A DNA stretch of 64,000 nucleotides. It comes from Sipunculus nudus. Lineage: Eukaryota > Annelida > Sipuncula > Golfingiida > Sipunculidae. The notes beneath the pieces were generated by a model, which was given only the letters and a program-made list of their open reading frames with translations, made no database searches and was not told the DNA's origin. Position 1 is the first letter of the stretch. Each line of letters begins with the position of its first letter. Shown here one piece after another: positions 20,761 through 31,800 of this stretch. The stretch is from assembly GCA_026874595.1 (NCBI GenBank), contig CM049310.1, forward strand, positions 81,764,556-81,828,555, written 5' to 3'. A program made the translations under genes and the position numbers.

Positions 20761-21244
20761 CTGAGCCAGTAATTTGTCACAGTACACTTGGGGCAACAGC
20801 CTTTCCAACCTAAGCCTGGTCAGCCCCGTGCATCAGACTTAAGGTAAGTTTGATGTATTGACCTGATATGCTGACCTGTCTATGTGTCTTTAATTGCTTT
20901 CTCGTTCACAAGACAGGTGTCGCCATCTACAATGACTTTTGCAAAGTGTATGTGCCTGCTTAATTCTACGGAGGAATTTGATATATCAGCCTGAAATTGG
21001 GCATATTTATACATGTCAAATAGCTTTGTTGTATACAAGACTGGTGGTGCCACCTACAATAATTTTTTCGTTGTGTGAACCCATGCCAGAATTTCAGCAG
21101 TGATGTTTGTGTATTGTTTCTTGTTCAAAATGTTTAGTACTTGCATTGTTCATATATATGAAAATTAGTGGTTCAGCATTGAAGCATTATACCTGGTGTA
21201 TATCCTTATGCACAGGTTTGCATTAGGCCTGTAGGCCTTGTTTT

Positions 21245-21772
21245 AGTATTTACAGTGCTCCACATTCGCTGTTACGGGGTACCTGAAAGATCTTTCCATG
21301 CCAGATTTTTAATCACGCATGGGAACGTTAAGGGGTTTGATATTTGTGTATATTCCTACATTCTATTAGGGCCCTATGTTCAATTACGAAAAACAAAAGT
21401 CCATGCAATTATTAACGACAGAACGTTATAGTTTATAACGATAAATGCGTAACCTACGAGTACAGCTTTATGCACAAGTCAGAACACGGAGAAACAAATC
21501 ATCTGTTGAGAGTGAAAGTTGACCCTGTCCCTTTAATATCATCCTGATCGAAAAAACTTTTATTTTCATGGCATACACGCCCGGTGACTTCGGTGACCCG
21601 TGTTATGTTAACGTGGGTTGGCCCAATTGTCAGACAAAGCGGCCAACGATGTCAACAAGTGTCTGCAACACGTTCTCACGGTTTGACCCCAAGTTGGAAC
21701 ACATTGGCCTATAAGACTCGCTAAAAACAAGTACATTCTCCTTTCTTGATTTGTAGGTCCATGTCCTAATTA
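21245..21772. other. Unassigned non-coding
   Basis: Sequence between the family H and A elements. No gene recognised. Confidence 0.3.
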
Positions 21773-23481
21773 TTGTATCCGCCAAAACAGAGTTTTGCGG
21801 ATACTATGTTTTCAGCTGGCCGCCGCCGCCGCCGCCGCCTAATGGTGTCCGGAGAACTCCTCCGTAACCGCTGGGCGGAATTTTCCGAAACCCGGGATTA
21901 TGTTCGGGTCACATGTGAACTGCTGCGCCCCGAATTTGTTTTGACCTCTGACCTTTCCTCTGGGCTCTGCGTCCGTTTGTGCGTCTGTTTCCACACATAA
22001 ACCCTTATATCTCGGGAACCGTTTGACCGATCAGGAAAATTTTTTTGCACAAATGTAGCCCTCGGAGAGCTTTATAACATACACTAAAAATGGTGGCGCC
22101 ACCTGCAACCATGTTTGCACAGTGTCCATCTGTTCGTCTGCCTTGGGTTAAAATCACTCATATCTCTGCAGTGACTTGACTAATTCACCTGAAATTCGGC
22201 ATGCGCAAACATCCTGGATAGCTTTTCTGATTTTATGACAGGTGGCGCCACCTACATTCACGTTTACGCTGCAGACATCCAAGCTCATATCTCGGGAACC
22301 GTTTGACCGATCAGGAAAATTCTTTTGCACAAATGTAGCCCTTGGAGAGCTTTATAACATACACCAAAAATGGTGGTGCCACCTGCAACCATGTTTGCAC
22401 AGTGTCCATCTGTTCGTCTGCCTTGGGTTAAAATCACTCATATCTCTGCAGTGACTTGACTAATTCACCTGAAATTTGGCATGCGTATACATCCTGGACA
22501 GCTTATCTGATTTTATGACAGGTGGCGCCACCTACATTCACGTTTACGCTGCAGACATCCAAGCTCATATCTCGGGAACCGTTTGACCGATCAGGAAAAT
22601 TCTTTTGCACAAATGTAGCCCTTGGAGAGCTTTATAACATACACCAAAAATCTTGCCGCTACCTGCAACCATGTTTGCACAGTGTCCATCTGTTTGTCTG
22701 CCTTGGGTTAAAATCACTTATATCTCTGCAGTGACTTGACTAATTCACCTGAAATTTGGCATGCGTATACATCCTGGATAGCTTTTCTGATTTTATGACA
22801 GGTGGCGCCACCTACATTCACGTTTACGCTGCAGACATCCAAGCTCATATCTCAGGAACCGTTTGACCGATCAGGAAAATTTTTTTACACAAATGTAGCC
22901 CTTGGAGAGCTTTATAACATACACAAAAAATGGTGGCGCCACCTGCAACCATGTTTGCACAGTGTCCAGCTGTTCGTCTGCCTTGGGTTAAAATCACTCA
23001 TATCTCTGCAGTGACTTGACTAATTCACCTGAAATTCTGCATGCATATACATCCTGGATAGCTTTTCTGATTTTATGACAGGTGGCGCCACCTACAATCA
23101 AGTTTACGCTGCAGACATCCAAGCTCATATCTAGGGAACCGTTTGACCGATTGGGCCAAAATTTTGCATGTGTATAGTTCTCACAAAGCTCTTTATCATA
23201 CGCTAAACTGGTGGAGCCACCTGCAACCCTTTTTTGCACAGCGTCCATCTGTTTGTCTGCCAAGGGCAAAAATCACTCATATACAATATAGTGGTTTGAC
23301 TTATCTGCCTTAAATTTTGCATATGTATACAACTTGGACGGCTTTCTGGATTTTTTGGTAGGTAGCGCAACCTACATACACAATTTGGCTGCAGACATCC
23401 ATGCTGATATGCAACACTTCACCCGTTCCACTCTGATTTAGGCGGATACAAGTAGTCGCTTGTCGACTACCCGTATTCTAG
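21773..23481 (+). mobile_element. Non-autonomous Helitron-like element, family A copy 3
   Basis: Same ends as copy 2: TTGTATCCGCC after A at 21772, and the GGCGGATACAA motif plus hairpin and CTAG before T at 23482. The core has about four and a half 280-bp units, nearly identical to those of copy 2, so both copies are young or the array is homogenised. Its right end abuts the duplicated exon segment at 23482. Confidence 0.8.
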
Positions 23482-23895
23482 TTATTTAATAATGATATTC
23501 CAATCACATAATGAACACTATTATCATAAGCATGTTGCCCGTTCTGGAACAAGGTGGACAGCATGTTTAAGGCGGGAGTCACGATGTTTCGCCTGACCAA
23601 CCCGGGGCACTGTTGTTTTCATATCCTCCAGGAGATGGCAGCCCTATTGATCAACGGGTGTAATGGAAAATGTCGGGCTCCTGTGACGGGCGTAAACGAT
23701 GTCAAACTAAACACTCAAAATTTACTATATTTTCCAAATGTTACTTTGAAACGACGTCTGTACTTTAATAATGTTAAATTCTAATGACGTGTGTTGTTAA
23801 ATTTTTTAAATATTGAGGCTTAATAGGTGTTTCGTAGTGTTTCGTCCTATTTACCCAAAACACCGGTGTTTTGGGTAAATCGACGGACCCCTTTT
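23482..23895 (+). pseudogene. Inverted copy of the candidate exon at 15625-15854, frameshifted
   Basis: On the + strand the open frame of the minus-strand exon is repeated with few changes (for example NLEHCC becomes NPGHCC). One base is missing near 23740, shifting the last codons, and the donor GTAAGT has become GTACTT. An AG acceptor (CATAAG|CATG) is still present. The far edge has a perfect 32-bp palindrome at 23849-23880 (half-site ATTTACCCAAAACACC). Reads as a decayed duplicate of the 15.6-kb exon. Confidence 0.6.
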
Positions 23896-25220
23896 ACGCC
23901 TATCAGTTAGATACATATTTTGTAAAAGGGAAATTTTCCTTGTGTTAAATGTTTTTTTGTTATAATGTACTCATGTGTTATTTTATGTGTTGATATATGA
24001 ATGAAATATTTTTGCATACAGTTGATTAAAATGATATTTTAAGCTTGCGCCAACTTGTCCCTTGACTTTCAATTATTGAATGGGCTCTTCATTAAGTTCT
24101 AATTACTGTCACGTCAGGCATGCTGGCATGGTCATGTGAGACATTGTACTGATATTGTCAGTACGGCAGTGATATATTGAAATACAGTAAAATTTCCAAA
24201 ATACAAATGGAATATAAAAGAGGGTTGTATGTGAATAAGTGAATCGCTAAACTTATTCTGATACACCTTAAAGGTACAATTTAAACTTATGTTTATAAAA
24301 GTTCTTTAGACACAATTAATGTGCTTGTATGAACAACTCAAAATTATTTGATGATGCTGCTTCTAAGGGACATCGTAGGTCATAAACTCTTTGCAATAAA
24401 GCCTCTATGTAATGCACCAAATAGATGAAAGAGAAACCATGGAGGCAAAGATGAACTTCCGCGCATCTCCTATCATATGGATAAGCAGGTCATGTAAGCC
24501 AGTCAGGTGGCCCTGCTTGGGCAACTCCAGTGGGGCCAGGGTTGGCCTAGGGGCTGCTAAAACCACCAGCCTGTGGTTGGAAACATTCACAACAATAAAA
24601 CAAACAGTTAGCCCATAAAGGTGACAGCGACTACACACATGGGTAATCAATCAAAGAGTCAGCGTGGACAGGAAGTTACACAAAGAGTGCCCAATATTAG
24701 GCAGCTCAATTTCTTAGAAGTATATAACTTTGGTCAGAAAAAATGCCTGTAATTGGTAATAGCCAGGTTGTCATATTTCACAGGGTTTATCTATAGATAA
24801 TATAACAGAATTTTGAAAGGGACTGACTTCCAGTTATCATAATAGCCAGTTGCCCACTTTTACAGGTGGTCTTTCAGACAGGTTGGACTGTATTCAAAAT
24901 TTGCTGTTTGCACTTAAATTTCTTTTAAATCCGCCAAGGAAACATGTAAAATTTAATCCCTAACCAGATAACAATATTAATATAGACCATTCAGTTTCAC
25001 TCAGCTGAAGCCTAATTATTTCATCAGGAGAGCCAGTTGTGGCTCTAGTTTAAACAGAACCACATACTTCTGGCTTCATTTATTTAGCAGACGATGGAGT
25101 ACAAAATGCTGCGCAGAACTTGTTGAGACCCCATGTGTTGGGTGCCTGTCCCACTTGCTACACTGGTTACAAGTATGATTGTTTCAGCCAGAGATGTGCA
25201 TGTATAACATCATCACTGCT
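23896..25220. other. No gene recognised; upstream flank of the UBF gene
   Basis: Mostly unique-looking AT-rich sequence. A block at 24700-24893 ends GACAGGTTGGACTGTA, the inverse of the motif at 15331, so it may be a transposon fragment. The frame at 24405-24650 has no recognisable domain. A UBF promoter or 5' non-coding exon may lie here or nearer 25.7 kb, but I see no TATA box or CpG island. Confidence 0.3.
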
Positions 25221-25252
25221 GACCTCCATCATGACCCATGGGTCACTTGTTC
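25220..25252 (+). repeat. Orphan 3' terminus of family B (hairpin plus tail)
   Basis: GCTGACCTCCATCATGACCC and the following bases match the family B 3' end: palindrome TGACCCATGGGTCA at 25232-25245 then CTTGTT. No matching 5' end or array is found upstream, so it is a truncated copy. Confidence 0.6.
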
Positions 25253-25270
25253 CATTGTTTCATTGTAATT

Positions 25271-25618
25271 GCCCCCTGCTTCTGAGGAACAGGGGACATT
25301 GATTTGGGTTTGTCTGTCTATCCGTCTGTCATTTCAATGCAATAACTGTCCTAAATATTAACTGATTTCATTCAAAAATTGGTCAGTGATTGCTCTCATG
25401 CATACCTGGGTTGGAATTGGTTTTGGAGTGTCTGTCTGAAAAATTATTGTCTCCAGCTCCAAAACCAAAAAAAAAAAAAGAATTTTCCCTTTTGTTCCCA
25501 ATTCACAAAAAAAAAAATGTCATGTGGAGACATCTTCAGAGGACAATGAAAACTAAAACATATTGAGAAGGCAAAAGGGAGACAATAAGAGGCAGAAGTG
25601 GGGGATAGAAATTCCCTG
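25271..25618 (+). repeat. Dispersed repeat family C, copy 1
   Basis: About 350 bp shared with 42645-43050 and 49187-49574: GGGGACATTGATTTGGG, a TCTGTC-rich stretch, TTGGAATTGGTTTTGGAGTG, GGAGACATCTTCAG, GACAATGAAAACTAAAACA and GGCAGAAGTGGGGGA near the end. The ends are loosely inverted (CCCCCTGCTTCT against AGAAGTGGGGG). No coding, no pol III boxes seen; MITE-like. Confidence 0.65.
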
Positions 25619-25745
25619 GATTAGCTTGTTTATATATTTTCCACATTATATCACTGTAAAGTAAACTTAATTTTATGCTCTTTTCAAGATCTGACACCTT
25701 ATTTTATTGATCATTTAGCATCTTCGTGCAGAGTAAAGGACAGAG

Positions 25746-25879
25746 ATGTCACAGTCACCAACAAAAAAAAAGAAACACAAGAAAGACAGATCGTTGGAGG
25801 AGGAGGCAGGAGTTGAGGAATCACTGTCATCATCTCCAAAGAAGAGGAAGAGGACAGAGGAGGATGAGTTAGATGTTAG
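25746..25879 (+). CDS. UBTF: UBTF coding exon 1 (residues 1-44)
   Basis: ATG after an in-frame stop; encodes a Lys-rich start (KKKKHKKDR), an acidic patch and SPKKRKR, likely nuclear localisation signals. Ends AG|GTAAAA with two bases of a Ser codon. Candidate acceptors just upstream (25718 or 25730) suggest a non-coding first exon further left. Confidence 0.9.
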
Positions 25880-28800
25880 GTAAAAATTGTTCAGAATTTA
25901 AAGTGACTTATCCACATACCAGATATATTAAATATACACGAAGAATAGTTTATTTTTCTTGGAATATTAGTAGCTGTTATTATTTGAACAAGATTTTGTT
26001 CTAAAGCTGTTTGCTTACTTCTGTTGACAAGTGGAAATAAGTTGCACCAGGAACAATCAGTGGTGCAAAACATGAAAATAGCATGCTCAACACCTATAAC
26101 TATAAGCCTTCTCAAATCAAGATTTTTCCAGCTTCCTAATGAATAAAGAATTGATTTGGTTTCTGAGAAGTACATTTATCGATGAATAGTATGTTTGAAG
26201 GTAGCTGATTATGATGTAGTTGGTGTTTAAATAAATGCAAATATCACTTGTTTTAGTGGTTTTAACAGTCCGGTCAGAAAGAAGAAGAAGAAAGACAAAC
26301 AAAAAGAGCATGATGGTGAGGATGTTCCCATGGTAACAGGAGGTATGTATAGGTGTGCACAAATCTACAAAAAAAAAATTAGTTTAATATTAGGAAATGA
26401 AGTTTTGTTCTCTATATGGAAAATTCCAGATTGTGAATTAGTGACTAAAAATATGATTTGTATACATAAACAGGATTCAGGTATGTATTAACTGTGTAAA
26501 GTACAGTAAAACTGGTGAATTTGGACTGATGATATTTTGTGATAAATTAATTTGTTCAACAGAATGCAAAAAATTTAGCCATGGACATAGTGACTGCTGC
26601 ATTTAGAATAATAATATATTTATTGTTGCAGCACATGTGCTACGTGTGTGTGTATATTTGGAGTCAAATGCTTATGCTTTGTGCCCTTTTTCTGTGACAG
26701 AATTTCTCTTTACAATTTGCTCTTTTTTTCTATTTGTTACATGATACTTACATCTGCCAGGAGGTTACGTTGTCACCTCTGTTTGTTTGTTACATTGGTT
26801 GTCTGTTAGCAGGATTATGCAAAGTCTGGCTAAGAACAGAACTCTATAGAGGAATTGAACATGGACTAGAGAAGACCTCATTAATTTGGTCAAGGGATTA
26901 AAGGGAGATTTGTTATAACTTTGGTGGAGCTATGAGATCTAGTGCCATTCTAGTGTTTGCTATCTTTCTGTTTAGTCTGGAGTCAGGAAGACCACAGTCA
27001 GTTACTCAAGAATATCGAAGCTCTTCTTCCTAAGAAGGATGTTATATCATACAAAAGAATGTTGAATCGCCTCGACTGGAAAAAGGTGGCATTCCATGGA
27101 CACTCCCCTCAAGACTGCAAGGAAAAATGGACGGAAATCACCAAACAGGTCAATAGTTCATTTAAAATTTATTTGAAAACAAATTTGGTTCATGATGGAG
27201 ATATTTTGTGAAGTAACATTCTTGACAATGCTTTCTTCTTTGATTTGAACTTGATTACATGATTAATACATGTGGTAAAAATGGAGCATGTAGAATTACT
27301 GTAGCTGGCTTATATGTTCATGGGGGTGTCAAATTTGCTTAATTAGCAAAATGGAAATGATCATGAAATTAGAACTTTCATAGACAAGAACCCCACCTAC
27401 ACAGGTGAACTTACCAATCGTAGTTTTGGTGGTGAACATGTAGTGAACATTACAGATCTGGTCAGTAGTGACCTGTACTAGGCAACGTAGTGAAACAGTT
27501 TTATTCTATCCTCAGTGGCACCTCGTTAATGCTACCCATGACTTTGGGGGGCAAACATGGGCTGGCAACAGGCTCTCCTATTGTTTTCTTATAATAAACA
27601 CAAATTTCCACATGTTCTATGATGCCTCAGATACTCATTAGACTGTTTCAGTTTTCTTCGGCATATTGTATAATTCATATATTAATGGATATAATCTGTA
27701 AATAACTATGCATTGAAAATTTAACCATACCAGTATTAAGCCAAACTCAGTGGGGTATTCCATTGGTTATGTTTTTACAGCTTAGACAGGTCAGGCTAAC
27801 GCGAGAGATGTTGGAAGATGCCAAGCATCATATTAACTCTACTGAGTCCATTCTGAAGGTAAGCATTATAATAAATTATGCCGATGTGCACATCAATGTG
27901 CTGGGCTTCTGGTTGTGAGCCTGTGGTCTATACACGCAGGTTGCTGGGCCAGTGTGCTGTCAGTCAAAATGAAATGTAACAACGCCGGCCCTAGGTGATC
28001 CTCGAGTAGGAATCACAAAGAAAGAATGTTTTTCTTAGATTATGATGATAAACTCACTTCACAGTGACATCTTTTTAACAGCTTTAAGTTAGTTGAATAT
28101 TTAGAAATTATTTAATATTTTAGATATGTTTTATTCAAAGCTGATTTGCTCAGGGCCTGAATACCTTGATACATTGTAAGGAGATGTCATTAACTGTCTT
28201 CTTTTTTTTCTAAGACTCATAACTTGGTGCTCCCAAAGAAGCCGTTATCTGCGACCTTCATATATGCTAACAAGCATCGGGAGAAAGTATGTGAGGAACT
28301 TCAGACCAGAAATCCTATCATTGTGTCCAAGAGACTCACAGAGATGTACAAAGCCTTGTCAGAGAAGAAAAAGGTTAGTTTTCAAAGTGTCACAGAGAAA
28401 TTAATGATTAACATTAAATACTGCCAACCAGATTGGGTGGTGATGTGCAGGGTCACCACCAGAGGTCATATATGTCACTGACCTCTGACCCACTATGACC
28501 CAAGTTGACCTTTCTGGTCAGTCTCTTGGCCCAACCAGATATGTTATTTTGCTGTGATGCAGCATCTGTTGTCTGCTGTTTCCTATATGTTATCAGTCAT
28601 CTCAGAAGCTTCATAGCTATGGTCACAACATTTTACAGACTTATTGATCATTTAAAGACGCCCATTCTGATACTGTGGTTGCCTTCTTATCTGCGGTGGC
28701 TTCAAATTCGCGTTATTCACGGTTGCCCTGTGACCGCGAAATTGAAACCACTCAGTTTTGAATACATACCAGGCCATGAGTATTAACTTCAGAAACTGCC

Positions 28801-31800
28801 GATAGGTGGTGACATTTGTGATTAATCTTCAGCCACGTAGTGGTGTCCATAGAGCCTGGTGTATTTACTTTAACTTAAAGTGATTCAGGGAGAATAATGG
28901 GGCCCATTTATAATAGTCTCATTTTGCTTAAATGTGAAAACTGTGACCTTTTGCCTCTTTTTTTGCCTACCCGCATATGACTGGAAAGTGTCAATGCACA
29001 CCTGGCAGTAATATTTAAAAATATTTAAGCAGTGAAAAAAATATGTGTATGTTTTTCTCGTGGTATATCACCTGTATTACAATTAGTGACCCCTGTCAGA
29101 TATATTCGAAGTGTATATGTGTCAAGCTGTATGACATCCAGTGGCGCTTAAAATAAATATTTAATAGTAGGTACTCTTTCACATTATGCCGTATTTAGTT
29201 ATTAATAATGTTTAAAATTTGCTACCCAAAGTAGTGAACGTAGCTGCTAGGGTAGTGCCACTTTGTACCTGTATAAAGGACCAATGCTGATGTCACAACC
29301 GAAATCCCATGACGCGCCACGCTATGTTTGATACCCTTATCAAGACAGTTTCCCTAAACTTATTACATGGTTGTGTAGTCACAGGTTGGTTTCTCAAACC
29401 TTTACTGACATGTGAGTTGTTTTGATTGAGACTTGGCCCAGAACTAATTAGAGCCAGTGGGGTCAATGCTTCCAGCAAGCGTCGGCTCAGCCCTCCGTGA
29501 CTGTTCAAACATGCCATATCCGGACAGAGAAATAGTGGGCCTATAATAGATAATAGTGAAATCAGTGATTTATGAAATAATATGGTCACTACATTTTTAA
29601 GTGTTATATTTGATAAGTAAAATATACTTCTGTACAAAAGACAAAGCGCGAAAAGGGAACCCCATGAAAGTTTCAAAAATTTAAAAAAAAACAGTGAAAA
29701 TTCAGCCCTGCCGATATAAAGGCAACCACAGTAATTGCTTTCAGTTTCAATAAAAATAATCCATAAAGGGCCAATCCCACTTTGCACAGGCTGTATGTTT
29801 GTTTATACTCAATTGTTATATAATTCGGGGGGCATGACAAAATGGCTGTTATTTGTGATCCAAACATTTCCAATAAAGACATTTCAAGGCAAACCAGACA
29901 AACAAGAGTTTTTCAAAAGATTCTACATACATTCTCATCACCTCCCAAGGTGCAGCTGTCCCCCTCCAGTTACTTGTTTTTTTTCTGTTGGTCAATATTG
30001 GCACATATATACAATGTTTAACAGTTTGTAGATATACAAGCTCACATCACTGTCTTTTTATTAGCGAACCTGTGAGACTTATCCACCTGAAGTTTTTTTT
30101 CTGTTGGTCAATATTGGCACATATATACAATGTTTAACAGTTTGTAGATATACAAGCTCACATCACTGTCTTTTTATTAGCGAACCTGTGAGACTTATCC
30201 ACCTGAAATTTTGCAGGTTTATACATCATGGACAGCTTTTCTCGATTTTATGACAGGTGGCGCCACCTACATTCACATTTACTCTGCAGACATCCAAGCT
30301 CATATCTCGGTAACCATTTGACTGATTAGGCCAAAATTTTGCTTGTGTATAGATCTCACATAGCTCTTCATTATAGACAAAACTGGTGGCGCCACCTGCA
30401 ACCGCTTATGCACAGCATGCAGTAGATATGCAGGACTTAGGAGGATCAATATTAAATTTTAAAAATAAACCTCCATTCATACTCCTAAACTTTGCACAGG
30501 TTCACATTAGGCCTGTAGGCCTTGTTTTATTTATATCCAGCTATGAACAATATTGCACAGAATATATGCAAGATCTCTCAGTCCTTTTTTCATTTTGCAA
30601 GATACATTTAACTGATCATGTTTTGAAAATAGATTAATCTTAATGTAATGGTATTCTAAATGATTTGGTAATATTTTGATGTAGCTTGCATTATAAACAT
30701 TGTAAGAGCCATGGGCCACATGTATGACAATGATTCATTTTCTTTCAGGAAAAATACCAGAGAAAATATGAGAAAGAAATGGAAAGATACAAGGAAAGAT
30801 TAGAAGAACTGAAGTAAGTTAAATCTGTCCATGGACTCTTGTATGTATGATACATATTTGACCTATATTTGCAAATGAAAAAAAAATTCTACTCTAATAT
30901 CTTGTATTTTTCCATTTAGATCATAACTCCTATATTTTTATATATTTTTTTTTCACTGTACAATCACATTGCCAATATTATTATTATTATGGAATATTTA
31001 TTGTTATATATATAAATCTATTATTAGCTCAGCTGACTGTAAGTCATCTGAGCTATAGCGATCACTCTTTGTCAGTCAGCCATCCGGCCATCAGGCCGTC
31101 TGTCCGTTAACAAGGCACAAATCGTAACCATTGGACCTGGAATCTTCTTACTTTACATCCAGAGAGGTCCATGAAAAATCTCCTTGAAAACCTGGAATTA
31201 GGTCTCTGTTACCCATATTCTTTGAGCTATGGGGCCCCAAAGTACCCCCCAGAATAGTAAAAAATTTCATACAAAAACTTCAATATCTCATTAATTACAT
31301 CACTGATGGTCATTATTTTTGGCCTACATATTGATCATGAGATGTTCCATCAGTTCCTGCAGACTTGTGGCGCCACCTGAATTTTTGATTTTTTACGAAT
31401 TTTTTTCTCTATTTTTGAGACCTTTAAAAATGTGGACATCTGTTAACAGGGCACAAATCCTACAGACTGGACCTAGAATCTTCATTCTTAACATTCTGAG
31501 TGACTATGAAAAGTCTCCATGGAAACCAGAAATTAGGTCTCTGTTACCCATATCCTTCGAGCTATGGGGCCCCAAAGTACCCCCAGAATAGTGAACAATT
31601 TCATACAAAAACTTCAATATCTCATTAACTACATCACTGATGGTCATGATTTTTGGCATACATATTGATCATGAGATGTTTCATCAATTTCTTCAGACTG
31701 GTGGCGCCACCTGTATTTTTCAAATTTTTTCCAATTTTTTTTTCTCTATTTTTGAGACCTTTAAGGATGTAGTTATCTGTCAACAGGGTTCAAATTGTAA

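Larger units (their letters stand above)
17681..21244 (+). mobile_element. Helitron-like element, family H copy 1 (interrupted by a family A element)
   Basis: Begins TTAGCGAACCTGTGAGCTTA and ends CACAGGTTTGCATT, the hairpin AGGCCTGTAGGCCT and TGTTTTA. The 5' AACCTGTG is inverted as CACAGGTT near the 3' end, before the hairpin. This is the asymmetric layout of Helentron-type non-autonomous elements. Text such as TGGCTGAGTTATGGGAA recurs on both sides of the inserted family A element (17995-19578), which shows that the two halves belong together. Total own length is about 2.0 kb. No coding sequence. Confidence 0.55.
28374..30748 (+). other. UBTF intron 5
   Basis: Holds a short hairpin element (28696-28751), a recent 116-bp tandem duplication and a family H copy (30177-30529). 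A 164-codon minus-strand open frame (29293-29787) has no recognisable domain or splice context and is probably chance. Confidence 0.5.

Noticed and set aside
24405-24650. Possible tRNA-derived SINE or small gene around 24.4-24.65 kb
   Set aside because: No A/B box pair or cloverleaf could be found, and the frames have no domain.
29293-29787. 164-codon minus-strand open frame in UBTF intron 5
   Set aside because: No recognisable domain, no splice or promoter context, uneven composition; likely chance in AT-rich intron.
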